From assembly GCA_028023455.1 (NCBI GenBank), contig JAQFVV010006200.1, positions 6,394,506 to 6,458,505 of the forward strand: a DNA stretch of 64,000 nt, written 5' to 3'. The position numbers and the translations under genes were made by a program. Shown in pieces: positions 1-12,830 of this stretch (within the stretch, counting starts at the first letter, position 1; every line of letters starts with the position of its first letter). The DNA is from Epiperipatus broadwayi. Lineage: Eukaryota > Onychophora > Udeonychophora > Euonychophora > Peripatidae. The notes under the pieces are model-generated. The model was given only the letters and a program-made list of their open reading frames with translations, searched no databases and was not told where the DNA came from.

Positions 1-922
1 ATAAATAATTATAAGAAAAGACAATGGAACAAATAATTAAATGCTAATGTAACAAAAATGTTTCAACAAAAACTGATATTACATATCTTTATTTTCTGCA
101 TATACACATGTCCGTATAACCTAAATAATATGAATTATTTATGTAAACATTTAAAATGTAAATGTATGTAAACTCATTTATGAAAACAGTGCACTATTTA
201 TTAACAATGACTTATATAAAGAATGATTCTAGCTAAACCACTGATGTAAGTGAAGCCAATATATGTATACACCTATTATGCTTCAATATATATATATAAA
301 TATATGCATACATCTAAATAAGATCGAAAATCCATGTAGTTTTTTAAATACATGTTTGGGTTTATGTAAATTATATATATATAACATAATTTCTTTTTTG
401 AAAAATATGACTTTACTTTTATAAAAGAATTTTTTATCTTTTTCAGCAAGTCTACCATATAGATTCATATCTTAAAGATAATGTGGCTATCTTATTATGT
501 CTTTACATTTGACTAAATGGAATATAATAAACTGAAATTGAATTACAAAAGCTAGTGCAAATTATGTTTCAATAATGCCAGATATTTGCTATCCAAAATT
601 AGAAATTTCATTGAAACAATTTCAAATATCAAACAGGATTAAGTCTGGCATATTGCTTTTGTTGATATGTTTAAATCCTTTTTGAATTATGAGGAATAAT
701 AATGAAAAGTAAACTTTTTTAATGCCTAACTAAAAGCACTCAGAATGTAGAAAAGAATTTTTTCCCTACTTTATTTCTTTGCAAATATTTCTAAATATCT
801 AAGCATTTGTGAACAAATTTTTTTTTGATTTTGAATTGAATAAAATACCAGAAAAGGAAGAAGAAAATATAAAGTTAAAAGAGAATTAAATAATACTAAA
901 AACTTTTAAAATATTAATTTAC
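1..922 (-). other. NAT9: NAT9 intron 5 (partial, runs off the left edge)
   Basis: This is the start of the intron after the last NAT9 exon seen. Its donor is the GTAAAT immediately after the exon, read leftward on the minus strand. I looked on the minus strand for the expected C-terminal part of the acetyltransferase and found no candidate exon, so the final exon or exons probably lie beyond the left edge. The remainder is A+T-rich with no recognisable element. Confidence 0.6.
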
Positions 923-982
923 CATATTTGATCATCATTTTTAATGCTTCAGATCCATAACCATGACCTCGGAAAGAGAATT
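923..982 (-). CDS. NAT9: NAT9 exon 5 (acetyl-CoA-binding motif)
   Basis: This is a 60-nt internal exon on the minus strand. An AAG acceptor precedes 982 and a GTAAAT donor follows 923. The split codon G|AA gives Glu. It encodes E-F-S-F-R-G-H-G-Y-G-S-E-A-L-K-M-M-I-K-Y-(G), which aligns with the human NAT9 stretch around CRGKGLGTEA. The R-G-H-G-Y-G run fits the GNAT motif A pattern (Q/R)xxGx(G/A), the pyrophosphate-binding loop for acetyl-CoA. The exon ends in phase 1 (G|), so about 80 C-terminal residues of a typical NAT9 remain to be encoded outside the window. Confidence 0.9.
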
Positions 983-2991
983 CTTAAAAGAATATACAAA
1001 TATGTAAGAAAACTTTTAAGTATATATATTAAGTACAAATGAACATAAAAGAGTGACATGCATGTATATATAAAATTCAATATCAATGCTAGATATTAGT
1101 AATTACTGCACGTTTCAACAATATTTTTTTATATAAAATAATTGTATGATTAGTTGCTCAGAAACATGAATACATCTAAGTGGCAGGCTGAGCGAAATAG
1201 CTCCACATATGACTAAAGTGATTTTTTTTTCTTCTCGGCTGGAATTTGATCTGAGATGTTTATAGCAAGCATTTTTCAGGTATTATTTCAACAACTGTGT
1301 GGTCTCATCTCACAATTTTTTTTTCTTGATTTCATTTAATGTTTGAAAAATTCCACTTATTTTCTTATTTCAATGTCTTCCTTATCTCTAATACACCATT
1401 GTTTTTTAATCAGTTCAGAAATTACAGTGTGAGACAAATCTATGAAATTTTCTTTCTTTTGTTTTTCTAATATATTTAATTTACTTCTTCAGCTCACAAG
1501 ATATATAACAAACCAAATGCAACTCCTTACTCGAGACCACCTGAATAATCAGTAATTCCCAGGTGTTAGTGCATTTACATCTCTATCCTCAGATTGGTTC
1601 TTGTCTTTTGACTTCAATGTGATTTGAGATTGGAGATCAGAAATAGTGCAGTTATGCATTTAGCAATGCTTACACTATTCAAAGAGATCGATTTGGTTCA
1701 AAACCTAAGGATGTTTTGAATTCCAGATTATTAGGGTCGAATAGTAAAATGGACTTAAAAGTGTTTGTTAGATGCTTTACTGACAGCCTTAAATCCCAAG
1801 GTTTAATGATATGGATTTAAATGCACTTCTATTTAATAATAATTGGTTATACAGGCTTACTATAGACAGCACTGCAATAGAGAGCTATTTTTGTTTTACC
1901 ATATAATTTACTATTTTTGATATACTTTCCACATATTTCTTGTGTTATTTGTAAATTCTAGATTTTATTTTGGAACTGACATATCACATCTTAGAAGTTA
2001 ACAGGTAATATACACTGGTGATAATCTTTTATCTTAATATTAATACCCAGATATAGTTTTTTAAATACAATAAAAAGCCAGATAAAAACACTCAACCTAA
2101 TTCTTCTATTGATTTCCCCCATTTCATTTGCTTCAATTGATGCATGTACTATAAGCAAACAAATACTTACTTTTCCATTCATTATAATGCAATTCACCAA
2201 GTGTTATTTCAAAAATAATACTATCATCAAGAATGACTTTATTCCAATGCAGATTTTTCAAAACTTGTTTCAAAGTAGCAGATAACAATTAAACCAATGA
2301 TATAAATAGACAACTCATCTTATGCTTTTCTCAGTGCATTGGTAGTATTCTAGTAAATTTTATTATTTATCAATATAAATCTTTCCCCAATCACTGAAAT
2401 TTAAATACAATCATATTCATTAAACTTTGAATTTTCCTCACTTGTGGCTTGCTATCAATCTTTGAAATAAAATGACAGTTTTAAATTTTATATAAAGTTT
2501 AGTGGTTGATAATACAAAAAATCACTGCATATTTTCTGTGCTTTCTTTCTACAGTTGCATTAAGAACAATAACTGCCACTACTCTAAAGCTATCTACTGC
2601 AAGCTAAAAAACCAATGGCCATTAGTTGATCATGCCACATTCAAATCTCCAAATGGTATCTGATTATTGGTTTAAATCAACACATCCAGTAATCACATTT
2701 ATTTCTTTAATACAATTCAAGCTAGTGATCAGAAATAAAATTACCATTTTTAACATTATTTAATCGATTGAAAGTAATTTATTTTAGATTTTCATTTCGG
2801 ATAAATTTTATGCTTCACATGAGCTCTGAAAATAAAGTTTTTTTTAAAAAAGCAGAAGTTACAGGCCAACAAAAAAGAAAAAATTTCTTTTTAAAAAATG
2901 AAGAAAATGATAACTAAAGTGAGAAAAAGTTGGGTACGAAAATTTTAAAGACCTTTCCAACTTAAATAGAAGTATAAAAGAAACAATTCTG

Positions 2992-3118
2992 AATTGTAAG
3001 AATTACATCATGTGATCATTATTTCTTATGCTTGCTATTAACTGTTATTCAAACAGACAAAACTCTCTATATGTATTGCCACTCAGAGTTTTGTCTGTTT
3101 GAATAATTGTAAGAATTA
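2992..3118. mobile_element. Family A mini-copy with 14-bp target-site duplication
   Basis: A ~100-bp insertion sits between two exact copies of AATTGTAAGAATTA (2992-3005 and 3105-3118). It contains only the family-A terminal parts: the inverted catgtgatca...tgcttgc segment, followed by the 'caaaactctctat...attgccactc' arm folded back to 'agagttttgtctgtttgaata'. The hammerhead region is absent. Because the two arms are inverted, the copy forms a hairpin. Confidence 0.8.
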
Positions 3119-3447
3119 AATAAAACCACTAAAAGATCATGTGATCACCATTTTCTATGCTTACATAAGTTATTAATACAGTAGCAAATTCTCCCTGACA
3201 CTCGATGCAAACCTTGTGCATAAAATCTCTATCTAGTGCTTGCATTAGATCCTAAGATCTAAGTACAGTGGTCTCAAATCCAAGACTTCTCACTAATAAA
3301 AGTGACAAGAGAGAAACTAGTCTAGTAATATTGGATGAGTAGACCCTAGATAGGAATTTTATGCACAAACCTTCTTGCATTCATTGATTACTAAGCTTGT
3401 ATTGGTGGCACTATTGTATGGAGTTTGCTACTGTAAGAATTAAATAA
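3109..3447 (+). mobile_element. Family A copy with decayed hammerhead, 15-bp target-site duplication
   Basis: GTAAGAATTAAATAA occurs at 3109-3123 and again at 3433-3447, flanking a ~310-bp family-A element. In the plus orientation it carries the hammerhead block (about 3278-3337) with GAAAC, TA and GTC intact, but with the CTGATGA core changed to CTAATAA. It is therefore probably inactive. Its left duplication overlaps the right duplication of the preceding mini-copy. Confidence 0.8.
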
Positions 3448-4079
3448 GAGTGAGAAAATATGATTCCTTAAAAATAAAATAATAAAAATATGATTTCAAA
3501 TTTAAAAAATATTCATGTGAAAAATATTGCAAGAAAACAAGTGCAAGTAGATTCATAAAAATGTATTTCAATAGTGCTTATTTCAAGATTAAAGAAAGCA
3601 AACAATACATGCAGGTGAATGTAAGATATGGACCTGAAAAACAATACCACAATTAAATCCATGTATGACATTTTCTTTTATGATAATGATGATATTTAGA
3701 TCATGGTTTGAAATTAATTAGTTGTTCATCAAAATTTATTCATATGACAGAATGAGAGAAAGTAATATTTTTATAGATAAAAAACCTGAGGCATATGAAA
3801 TAAAAACTGGTGTAAAATAAAGATGTATACTGTTTTAATATTGTTTTCAATTTTTCTGAGATGGCAAGTGGTTTAAAAATTGGAATCAAAATACAATACA
3901 GTTTTTTGATAGAGGAATTTTTAACGGGAATCAATTAAAAATGAAAACAAAAACATCTTGGATTCTAGATTTACAGTACTTTAATAATTATACTGTTTTT
4001 TACAGCTTAAAACACGTGTTTAAAGTTTTGAATGCATCATATAAAGACTTTGATTTAATAATTAATGTTCAAAAAATTC

Positions 4080-4640
4080 GTTCTTTATCGGCCAGTAATG
4101 GAAAAAAATAATCAGCAATTTTAATTTAAATGATTTTAAACTTGAGAATATAAATCAATTTAAATGCCTTGGTAGTTTTATAAGATGATGGAATTAGACA
4201 TTGGGTGCAGCCCAGACTAATGTGTTACTGCAGCTTTTGACAAATTAAATGGTAGGATATTTCATCATATGGAAATAACTATAGTTATTTTACCTAAATT
4301 GTATGGAAATGAGACTTAAATATCCTATTAAACACAATATAAGCAGATTAGAAACATTTTATTTAAAGATACTTCATAAAATTTGAAAAATACAATGGTA
4401 AGATCATAAACCCAAACAATATTTCCTTTAAATTGCCAGATGTGATATTATAGAGTTCACTGTAGTAAAATCATACTTTTGTTGGATTGGACATGTAATA
4501 CAAATGAAGAATATAAGCAGAAAATAGAATACATTGCTAAGTTACAATTAGATATGATGTTGAAGTATTTCAGAAAAAAAAAATCTACATAAGTTAAAAA
4601 AGAGCATCGCAATATAAACAGAAAAATGAACCAACATGTT
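4080..4640 (+). mobile_element. LINE (APE-type non-LTR retrotransposon) 3' remnant
   Basis: Interrupted plus-strand reading frames resemble the C-terminal part of a LINE polyprotein. An INQFKCLGSFI stretch (near 4155-4185) matches the conserved 'YLGS' post-RT motif. Later, TGG ATT GGA CAT at 4483-4494 gives WIGHV, the typical 'R-W-x-GHV-x-R-M' tail. Several in-frame stops and frameshifts make it a dead fragment. The clade cannot be assigned. Confidence 0.6.
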
Positions 4641-4829
4641 CTATATATAGACATTAATGCTCACAAATGGATATGCATAATCAGTGCGAAACTCATCTCT
4701 ATGATAGTTTGGTTTTTTAATCTTTTTTCCTTTGGAGTTGAAATAGTCATACTCGTTTAGGAATGGTTACTGCAGGATGATATTTAGAAGAGGTAGAGAG
4801 AATATTTTGATATTTTTTTGAACAATGAT

Positions 4830-6262
4830 ACAAGAAAAAGATGGCAGCTTTTATAGACATATTCTCTCATTTGCAAATGGACAAAAATATCGACTTTGAT
4901 GAAGTCAAAATAGCTCTTTATAATCTTAAAAATGAAAAGGCTACAAGTTCTGATGATATATTGAGAAACTATTGGAATTTTTTAAAAATATATTGACCCA
5001 TAAACTTGTGCCATTATAATTTCAATGATGCTTCTATTATTCCTATTAATAAGAATAAAATAAAAAGGATACAAAAGATTGCAAGAATTATTATGGAATA
5101 CCAGTTATTCATTATATCAAAAATATTTTTCCAGGAATTTTGTTGAATGGATTATGAGAGGTTCAATGCAGTTTTAGAGAATCAAGATGGACTATAAATA
5201 TAGGATTTGTTCCCACACAAATACAAGTGGATAAACAAGTTAGTGGCAATATTTGAAAGTAATTGATTGCAGAAATTTATTTGTATTTTACAGCATCTAC
5301 ATACTGGAATAAGAGGAAGAATTAGTGGAAAATCTGAAGCATTTGAAATAACAACTAATATTAAGTAAGAATGTGTATTAGCTCCAATTTTGATAATGAT
5401 TTTAAAAATAATTTATAGCTTCATAAAGCAGATATACAAATATGATGCAGATTCAATGGGGAAATTTTGAATAAGAATATTTTGGAAACAAGAAATTAAA
5501 TCTCCAACTCTACTAAGTTAAAAATTGTGCTATATCTACAGATTGTTTTTTTTGCAATCTATAAGGACTGATGTTCAAAAACTCATCTTTTATAAGTCAA
5601 TGGAGAAAATGAAATTCCAGCAATTTTTAGCAAGATGGTTAACAATTTAAGTATGTTAATCATAGTTGCTTCTTAAGTAGAAAGGAGACTTGAGAACAAC
5701 ACAGACTGATATGGTGTGACTACTACTTTTACCAACTTAAAAGATATATTTCATAATGATGGTATAATTACAACAACTAAAATAGTTATATATAGAGTTG
5801 TTCTTTTTTCCCAAATTTTATATGGAGGTTAGACTGAACCCCTATTGGTAACATCAAAACTTTTAGACAAATTTCAATTCTAAAAATAGGATGGCAAGAT
5901 AGTTATCTGAATGTGATGTAAAATCTACTATGGAAAAATCATATCTTCATTGGATTATAATGTGAAAATAAATGATTTTGGTTTGGTTTTCATGGGTGAC
6001 AAGACCATATTTACATTATAATACTTCTCTCAAAGACATTCTAAAAAATGCAATATTGGTTACTTTCACTCCGTAAGATATAACTCAAAATACCAAACAA
6101 TGGAAAGCTACAATTGGACAAGATATTGAAATATTTTAAAACATAAAATTGATTTGCAGAAGTTAAAAGATGGTATTGCAAAATATCTAATAAGTAGACC
6201 AAAAGGCCAGCATGCGATGTATGTGGATGTATTTGCAGTTCATTGGTAAATTTGTAATTGTA
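4830..6262 (+). mobile_element. LINE reverse-transcriptase remnant with CxxC tail
   Basis: Broken plus-strand frames follow LINE reverse-transcriptase order. They are: a K-N-E-K-A-T-S-S-D-D-I block near 4930-4960 (the 'NNKAPGxDGI' motif); ASIIPI near 5030 (the 'xIIPIxK' motif); and EITTNIK-stop-ECVLAPIL near 5345-5395 (the 'GVKQGCVLAPxLF' motif). The far 3' end reads ACDVCGCICSSLVNL at 6210-6255, a CxxC-type knuckle. Stops and frameshifts throughout show it is long dead. It follows another 3' fragment in the same orientation, so the two may be one rearranged insertion. Confidence 0.7.
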
Positions 6263-6589
6263 AAGCTCATTTTAAAAGCTTTATTTTTGTCCTTTTATTG
6301 TTTTTATTTTTTCAAGTGAAATTAAAATGCATTTACTCATTCACAAGTAGCAGCTACCATTGATGGTAGTTAAGAATTTAGAGCAGAAATAGTTCCAATC
6401 CCTTTTTTTGAAAGTAAAAGATGAAATGGAACACAGCCATTATTGCATATATTGTTACAATGATATATTTCTTGAATAATCACGTTTGCCAAATATAATC
6501 TTATAGATAAATATATTAGAAATTGCTACCAATTCTTTATTAGGCTAGTTATTATTATATAATTTTCATCTTAGATATAGACAGTAAAC

Positions 6590-6860
6590 TTCAATTAACA
6601 ATTAATATCAAAATCATTATCAACCATTATCAATCCACTGCAGGATGAAGATTTCTCCAAGTTCAATCCATCTTTTCTAAACTCTAGCCTCTCTTCTCCA
6701 TATCACCCTATATACTGTCTTATTTCATCCATCTATCTCACATGTGGTCTCTTTCTGGGTCTTTTAAATCTTTTAGAAACCTGTTTAAGATTTCAATTGT
6801 CCATCTATTATCATCTCTTCTAGCAATATATCCAGCCCAATTCCACTTGTCTTTTAATAT
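6590..6860 (-). mobile_element. LINE 3' end, minus strand
   Basis: The minus strand (about 6850 down to 6600) encodes W-N-W-A-G-Y-I-A-R-R-D-D-N-R-W followed by a K-D-x-x-x-P-x-R-x-x-x-x-x-R-W-like stretch and a W-R-N-L-H-P-A-V terminus. This is the classic C-terminal tail of one group of animal APE-type LINEs. Stops interrupt it. Only the 3' end is present, as expected for a 5'-truncated insertion. Confidence 0.65.
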
Positions 6861-8627
6861 ATTTTAATAACATATTAATATATCTATTATTAAATAAAAG
6901 CATGATATTAATTTAATTCCATTCCTTTTTTTATACTCATGCATAATATCATGAATATAATACAAAACTTATAACTTTAAAACATACGTAAAACAAATCG
7001 ATGAAGATTTTTGAAAAAGATAATTGATCTCAAAGATGCGTTCTGTTTAAAATAGCCAACATTAGTTGGCGCAGATCATATCTTTCACCAATATATTTTG
7101 AAAAAATGTCCATCAATGTTTATCTGGTGTCGATACTTAATACATGTTAAATCCGTGAAAATGTTCTCCAAATAATTACTTTATATATATACATATGTCT
7201 TGCTAATTCAAATATGTAAAAAAATTAAGATTTTTTTTAATTCTGGAATCAGGATTTCTACACAAACTCAGGACTTTTTTTCAGGTTGATGACCATAACC
7301 AAAATATTCAGCCATCCACACAATTACTAGATAGTAAAGAGATATCTAGAAATTTTTAGCAGAATGATAAAAGAAAAAAGGAAAAACCATCAAAACTCTC
7401 ATCAAATGGTAGTTGACTATCTTGGGTGAGTAATGTGCTCTTTTTCACTGTCCATATATTTAAGGCTAATTTATTTATATATATATTAGAGAAAATTTCT
7501 AAAAAATTTTCCCTTTCTGGACTAAATTCTTACATATAAGATAAAAAGATGCTTCATATTCACCTGGAATCAAAATCAATAAGATGGCCTCTAATCTACA
7601 AAATCTCTTACATATATAAATATTTGATGAATTAATTTTCATATATAGCACAATTTTTGGTGAAGGTTTTAGATTATTTTAACTTTGTTGCTTTATTATT
7701 GGGAATATTCCCAGATCCACAATATGCATTCAAAATTAACAAAATTTGCATTATAACAACAATATTTTTAATGCAACTTTTTATTGAACTTAACCTAAGT
7801 TTTATGTCATTATTAAAAAAAAAGACTAAGCTTAGATCTCCCTCTTCCAGATAATTCAGACATCTTCATTTCAATGACCTTAAATTTGTAGGAGAATAAA
7901 TAATAAATCATTTCTAATAGAAATTATTTCTTTTTTAAAATTAACTTAAATTCTGATCATCTTGCTGTATTTAACTAAATTTGCCCAATATTTGAGAACA
8001 ATTTGAAATTGTTTTTTTTTTTTTGTATGTGCCTAAATACAAAGGAAAGGCAATTTGATTATCTGTCTACTATTATATAAATCAGGAATTGATAGATAGA
8101 TTTCAATGGGCAATGATTAAAATGAAAATTGGTTTTGTCATAGGTTATTATATGGATGTGTTTCCATGTTAGTTGAGTCTGATAAGTATTAGTACATATT
8201 TCATACATTGTAACATAATAAAGATCTTTACATTATTAAAATGCATATAAATAACTTTAAACAACAATTAGATTTCAAATACTCAAAGCAGAGTATACAA
8301 TGCTTGTACTGACTACTGAAAAATATTACTATAATTAATATCTATAATTTTAAATAGGCCTCAACATTTTATTAAATATACATATTTCCTCTGAAACTTT
8401 TTTTTTTTAATTAGCCAATATACTAATACAATAGTCATCATTGAATTATATAAATATGTATGTTTGTGTATAAACAGACAATAATGTGTTAACAAATAGT
8501 ATATAAAACTATAGAATAATGCTAAAATGGATGGTAAATGAACTTCTTTATTATGACAATTGACTTATGACATTTTTATTTGCTTACTATTATTTTCATA
8601 AGTGAACAAAGATGGAACTACACTCAC

Positions 8628-8708
8628 CAGCAATCATTACTTCTATTTCTGCCAAAGATATGTCATCAAAGTCATTAAAATACAAATTGACATCACCAAT
8701 CATAGATT
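8628..8708 (-). CDS. NAT9: NAT9 exon 4 (GNAT core strand)
   Basis: This is an 81-nt internal exon on the minus strand. A TTTAG-type acceptor precedes 8708 and a GTGAGT donor follows 8628. The frame is continuous: G from exon 3 plus AA gives Glu, then S-M-I-G-D-V-N-L-Y-F-N-D-F-D-D-I-S-L and A-E-I-E-V-M-I-A. It aligns residue for residue with human NAT9 ES-C-M-V-G-D-V-N-L-F and EIEVMIAE, the central beta strands of the GNAT fold. It ends in phase 1 (GCT G|), joining to AA of exon 5 to make Glu. Confidence 0.95.
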
Positions 8709-10019
8709 CTAAATGCAAAGACAAAAAAATATATTTTAATAATAGGTTTTAAAAATTTATAATATTGTAGTCATATATATATACTGAATTAAATATTTCT
8801 ATGGATTGTTATTGCACTAAAAAATAGAAATGAGATCATATCCAAGTAAACAGAGATAACCTTTAATCTTAGATGTTGCCAAGAAACTATTGATTACTAT
8901 TAATTGCCAATTCCTGAAGCTAAACAAGTTTTCCCATTAATTTATAATAAATTTTTTGTTGAAGTTTTACCACATACAAATGCTAAGTATGCACATTAAC
9001 ATGCAAAATTTATAATATAGTTGTAAAATATTAAGAAAATATTGTTACAAATAGGATATTATGTTATATAAAGACAAGAGAAAACTACTACTGATGGTGA
9101 TCAAGTGTTATTTCTTGATTATAATATTATATTGCATTGTTACTTAACTGTATACAGGTATAGATTTTAGTACATATATTATACCGGTCAAAATAGTATG
9201 CTCACTTAACAAGATTCAAATCCTAAGCAAAAGTATTTCGAATCCGATTCTGCTCGAGATACACAGGTTTGGAGCAGTCCTGAATTCTAACCTATTTGCC
9301 TATTCTTCGAATCTCTGACCCAATGAACAACAATTCTGAGGACACAGTAAAATTATTTTAAATCTGTGCCCAGAAGCAAAGTGGTAGAGCATAAGATCAG
9401 ACTGATGATGATGATCGAGGTCAGAGTAGCCCAGGAATTACATTTATTATAGTTATTTATTAATGCTAGGCTCTTAGCTAAAGAAAATAGTTCTAAATAT
9501 TAACTAGAAAATAAGAATTCAAAAACAAACCAGGATTTACATGAAATTATATATATATTTAATAAATGTAGAAAACGCATATATATGTTACAAAATTGCT
9601 TCACGCTTGGAGTGATCTTATACATTTTGACAACTTGGGATTTGTTTTATAAAATCCCCTTTACATCAATTATTTCATGAAGATAATTTTATAGAATGTG
9701 TTATAAGTTGTGCAGGTTAATATGCCAAATTACAAATGTTTACAAATGAAATGCTGTGGATGTACAAAACAATCTACAAGATCGGAACAGATTCGGATTA
9801 CAGAAAGATACATGATAATTTAACATTAATCATTTTGACAAATAAATATAAATGTACGGTCTCAATCATTTATTTACAATCTTAAAATCATTACATATGT
9901 TTGATAGGCATTGTTTGGACATAGCGTCTTTAGAATAAGTATACATAAGAAACAAACAATGCGCAATATTTACGAGAATAAATTATACAAATTGATTTAC
10001 GTCTCTGGGAATCGATAAC

Positions 10020-11790
10020 GTTTTTTTTTAAACGAAAGCAGTTTTAAGATCAACATACTGAACGTATTTTACGAAATGAATCATTATCTTTAACACATCA
10101 TTGCGACTTCCTAAGGTTAGGTGGATGGTGATCAAATTAAAGAGCAAAGTAACGGTACTAGCATACAATAAAGAAATAAGGCCTCATGGCGATTGTGAAT
10201 ATTTTATCATTTTAAAAGAATATTTGAAATGAACTTAGATTGGATATGTCCATGCATTCTGGCAAAGCGATATCAAAGGAGAGGCTGGGTTTGAGAGCCC
10301 AGATCTGGATATGCTGTCATTTGCAGCACATAAACCTCATAAACTTTACGTTCCACAGGAAGTAGTGTCCCTGATTACGAACGATTTTGAAAAGTAGGAT
10401 GGGAGCTTCATGCTTCCGATGCCCCAATGACAAAGCAATCAAGAAATGGAAAGATAAAATATCAGAATAAAAGAAAATGTATGCCAGCAACATTTATATA
10501 ATTTTATAATATTATTTAAAGTTTGGAAATGGTCTAACCTCTCGCGCAATAATCTGTTTTCAATTCTGAGTCATTTAACTAATCATAATGAATAATAACA
10601 CTTCTATTTATAATATTATTAAACTAACAACATTTATATTTAAAATTCGATTCCCAAATACGTATTAACTGGTAGAATTCGCCCTTCAGGCACCAGCAAA
10701 AAAGGAATGGATTAATTATGTGAAGGTTCACGATCTTTTTAAAATAGAAATTTAAAGACAAATTCAAAGCAGTAAATTTAGCAAAATTCATCCACAGTAA
10801 AAGTTTTTAATTTACTTTAAGAATAATGAATTTAAAATGAAACCAAACTTGCGAGCAATTTCTATTTAATATAAACAAAACTTTATTGATAAGTTTTAAA
10901 TAAAGCCCAACCTTTTTCCAAGTAAAACAATTATTTCCCCCTTACTCGCGAATTTGGCGATTTTGGCATATTAAAGAAAATAGATTATATTTATACATTA
11001 AACAAAATACATAAAATCTTAATGGAGCCGCACACAGTTATCTATATAAGTTAATTAAGCGTGAAAGGTAGGTTAAAATATATTATATTAATAAAAGATT
11101 ACGGAGAGAGAGTTTAAAAGCAAAATTAGCAGAAGCTTATAAATCAATATATAAATTAAGATATGAAGGTTGAACTATAGATTACAAATTACAAAAGTAT
11201 TGACTTATGAAGGCAGCTTTACGTTAAAGGTTTTACCTAAAGAAAACAGCATACTGGCGTCATTAGCAATCAGCAGTCAGAAGTAATCATTTTGTATGGT
11301 CGGCCGGATGGAACATGGCAGTTGCAGGCAGACAGTTCTACGAGAGAAGAGGAGAAAGGTGCTAGATTCCTCTACTCACACTTCATCACGCAGGACTTGT
11401 ACTGTCTTCTTAAAGTTAAGGTCTTGAAACGCTTCTAAACTGACTGACGAAAGTCAACTCACTGAAAGATAACTAAAAACTGAAAGTCACTAAAAACTGA
11501 CTTCCTTTGTTCTGTGGCTCCTTTTATAACATTTTAATACCGCCCAGAATGCAATTTCATATACCAACCCTATCTCTGTAATCCCTTTAAAAACAACATT
11601 TAATTAGCAAAATATTTTCAACAGATAAGGCTCGAAATACCATTTTAGCTGTTTTGAAAGATTTGAAAACAACTGATAAACGATTTGTTTTCGATCTTAA
11701 TTAAGATTTATAAATTTTAATTATAGACAACAATCTGACTAGAGATAAAGATAATTTCAGTATTTCAAGCCTTCCCCATTTTTCTTTGTT
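10020..11790 (-). mobile_element. Possible LTR or LTR-retrotransposon remnant
   Basis: This stretch has more CpG and G+C than its surroundings. On the minus strand TTATAAAAGGAGCC (near 11519-11532) looks like a core promoter TATA box. About 300 bp of repeat-rich leader follows, with several CAGT and ACTGAAAGT words around 11430-11505. No TG...CA ends, primer-binding site or gag/pol frame was identified, so the LTR reading is tentative. Confidence 0.3.
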
Positions 11791-12219
11791 GTTACATTCC
11801 AATAGTTTAATTAAATACTTTACATCAAAATACATATAGATATAACAAAAAAATTACAATTATATAAAGAAAATGTTTAGTTGTCAGCAATAAACATTAA
11901 TAACATTATTGCTTCATTCATATATATATATATATACGCATCACGCACACTACTGTTTTACTTTACTAAATAAAAATTAATTTTACTAATTTCTCCAATG
12001 ATTCGGCATACAGTGTGTGAGTGAATAGCATATATTTATAGCAAGGTCTGAATTGCGGACCCCTAGGAGGTTAGTATAGATGGCGAAACATGAAGCTCGA
12101 TGATGATTAGACATCGATTGCTTCAATATATGCATGCAAATGTATGTAGGAAAAAGTGGTTTAAGTAGAAAATCTATACCTACTACTCTGGTTCTGCCAA
12201 CTTGTATAAGATTCAATAA

Positions 12220-12480
12220 ACAATAGATGCCAGATAGTAATAATTAATGAATCCCTTTATCCAGAGCTGTCCTATCTATATCCCTATTAATTTAATTTTT
12301 AGCTTAAAATTAGTCTGGATTATGGAACAGCACTGAATAAGGATTTACTAAGCATTACTATATGACATTTATTGATTGATAAAGCTTTTATAAGATGTAA
12401 GAGATCATATAATATTCTGCTGGTATTTAAGTGTTCTTAATAAGAAAAAAAATCACATTAATAGGCAATAAACATTATGA
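12220..12480. repeat. Diverged family-A-related repeat
   Basis: Phrases such as 'atgccagataataat', 'ccagagctgtcctatctatatccc' and 'cactgaataaggatttactaagca' match the diverged family-A subfamily that is clustered at 40.4-42.1 kb. No hammerhead core is visible here, and the boundaries are approximate. Confidence 0.4.
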
Positions 12481-12729
12481 TATCAACACAAAACATATAA
12501 TTGTTGTAGCCATAGTTGTTTGAGTACCACTATATATAAAACAACAACATTTCAGTATCAATTGAGAAAAGATCTGGATATACCATATTTGAAATGGCCT
12601 ATCATTTTATGAGAATCCTGCTAAACAAATTAGTTATCAATTCTAGAATGCAAATTTCATACATAAAGATTAACAAAATTATTAATTATGGAAATGAGGA
12701 ACATATAATAAAAAAAAAACAAATTTTTT

Positions 12730-12830
12730 AGTCAAGCATTGGTGGTCGAGAAGTCAGCACAGCTGTCTTACAGGTTAGCGGGTTCGCTTTCTGGCCAATG
12801 CCATGACACATGAAGAAAAATAAAAAAAAT
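12730..12830 (+). repeat. tRNA-like SINE fragment
   Basis: The sequence 'attggtggtcgagaagtcagc...gcgggttcgctttctggccaatgcc', followed by 'atgacacatgaag' and an A-rich tail, resembles a tRNA-derived SINE. The B-box-like word is GGGTTCGCTTTC. Related pieces occur inverted near 15655 and 40015, with the same 'ttggccggga' and 'catatgtca' context. No complete cloverleaf is evident. Confidence 0.5.

Larger units (their letters stand above)
983..8627 (-). other. NAT9: NAT9 intron 4 (7.6 kb)
   Basis: The intron lies between exons 4 and 5 of NAT9. It contains two tandemly targeted family-A insertions (2992-3447), plus-strand LINE debris (about 4080-6260) and the 3' end of a minus-strand LINE (about 6590-6860). 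I recognise nothing in 983-2990, 3450-4080 or 6900-8600 beyond A+T-rich sequence. Confidence 0.8.

Noticed and set aside
1-922. Search for NAT9 exon 6
   Set aside because: No minus-strand segment resembling the K-F-E-A-K-I region of NAT9 was found; it is presumably outside the window.
9390-9425. CTGATGATGATGATCGAGG as a hammerhead
   Set aside because: It has no GAAA or pairing arms; it is a short GAT repeat.
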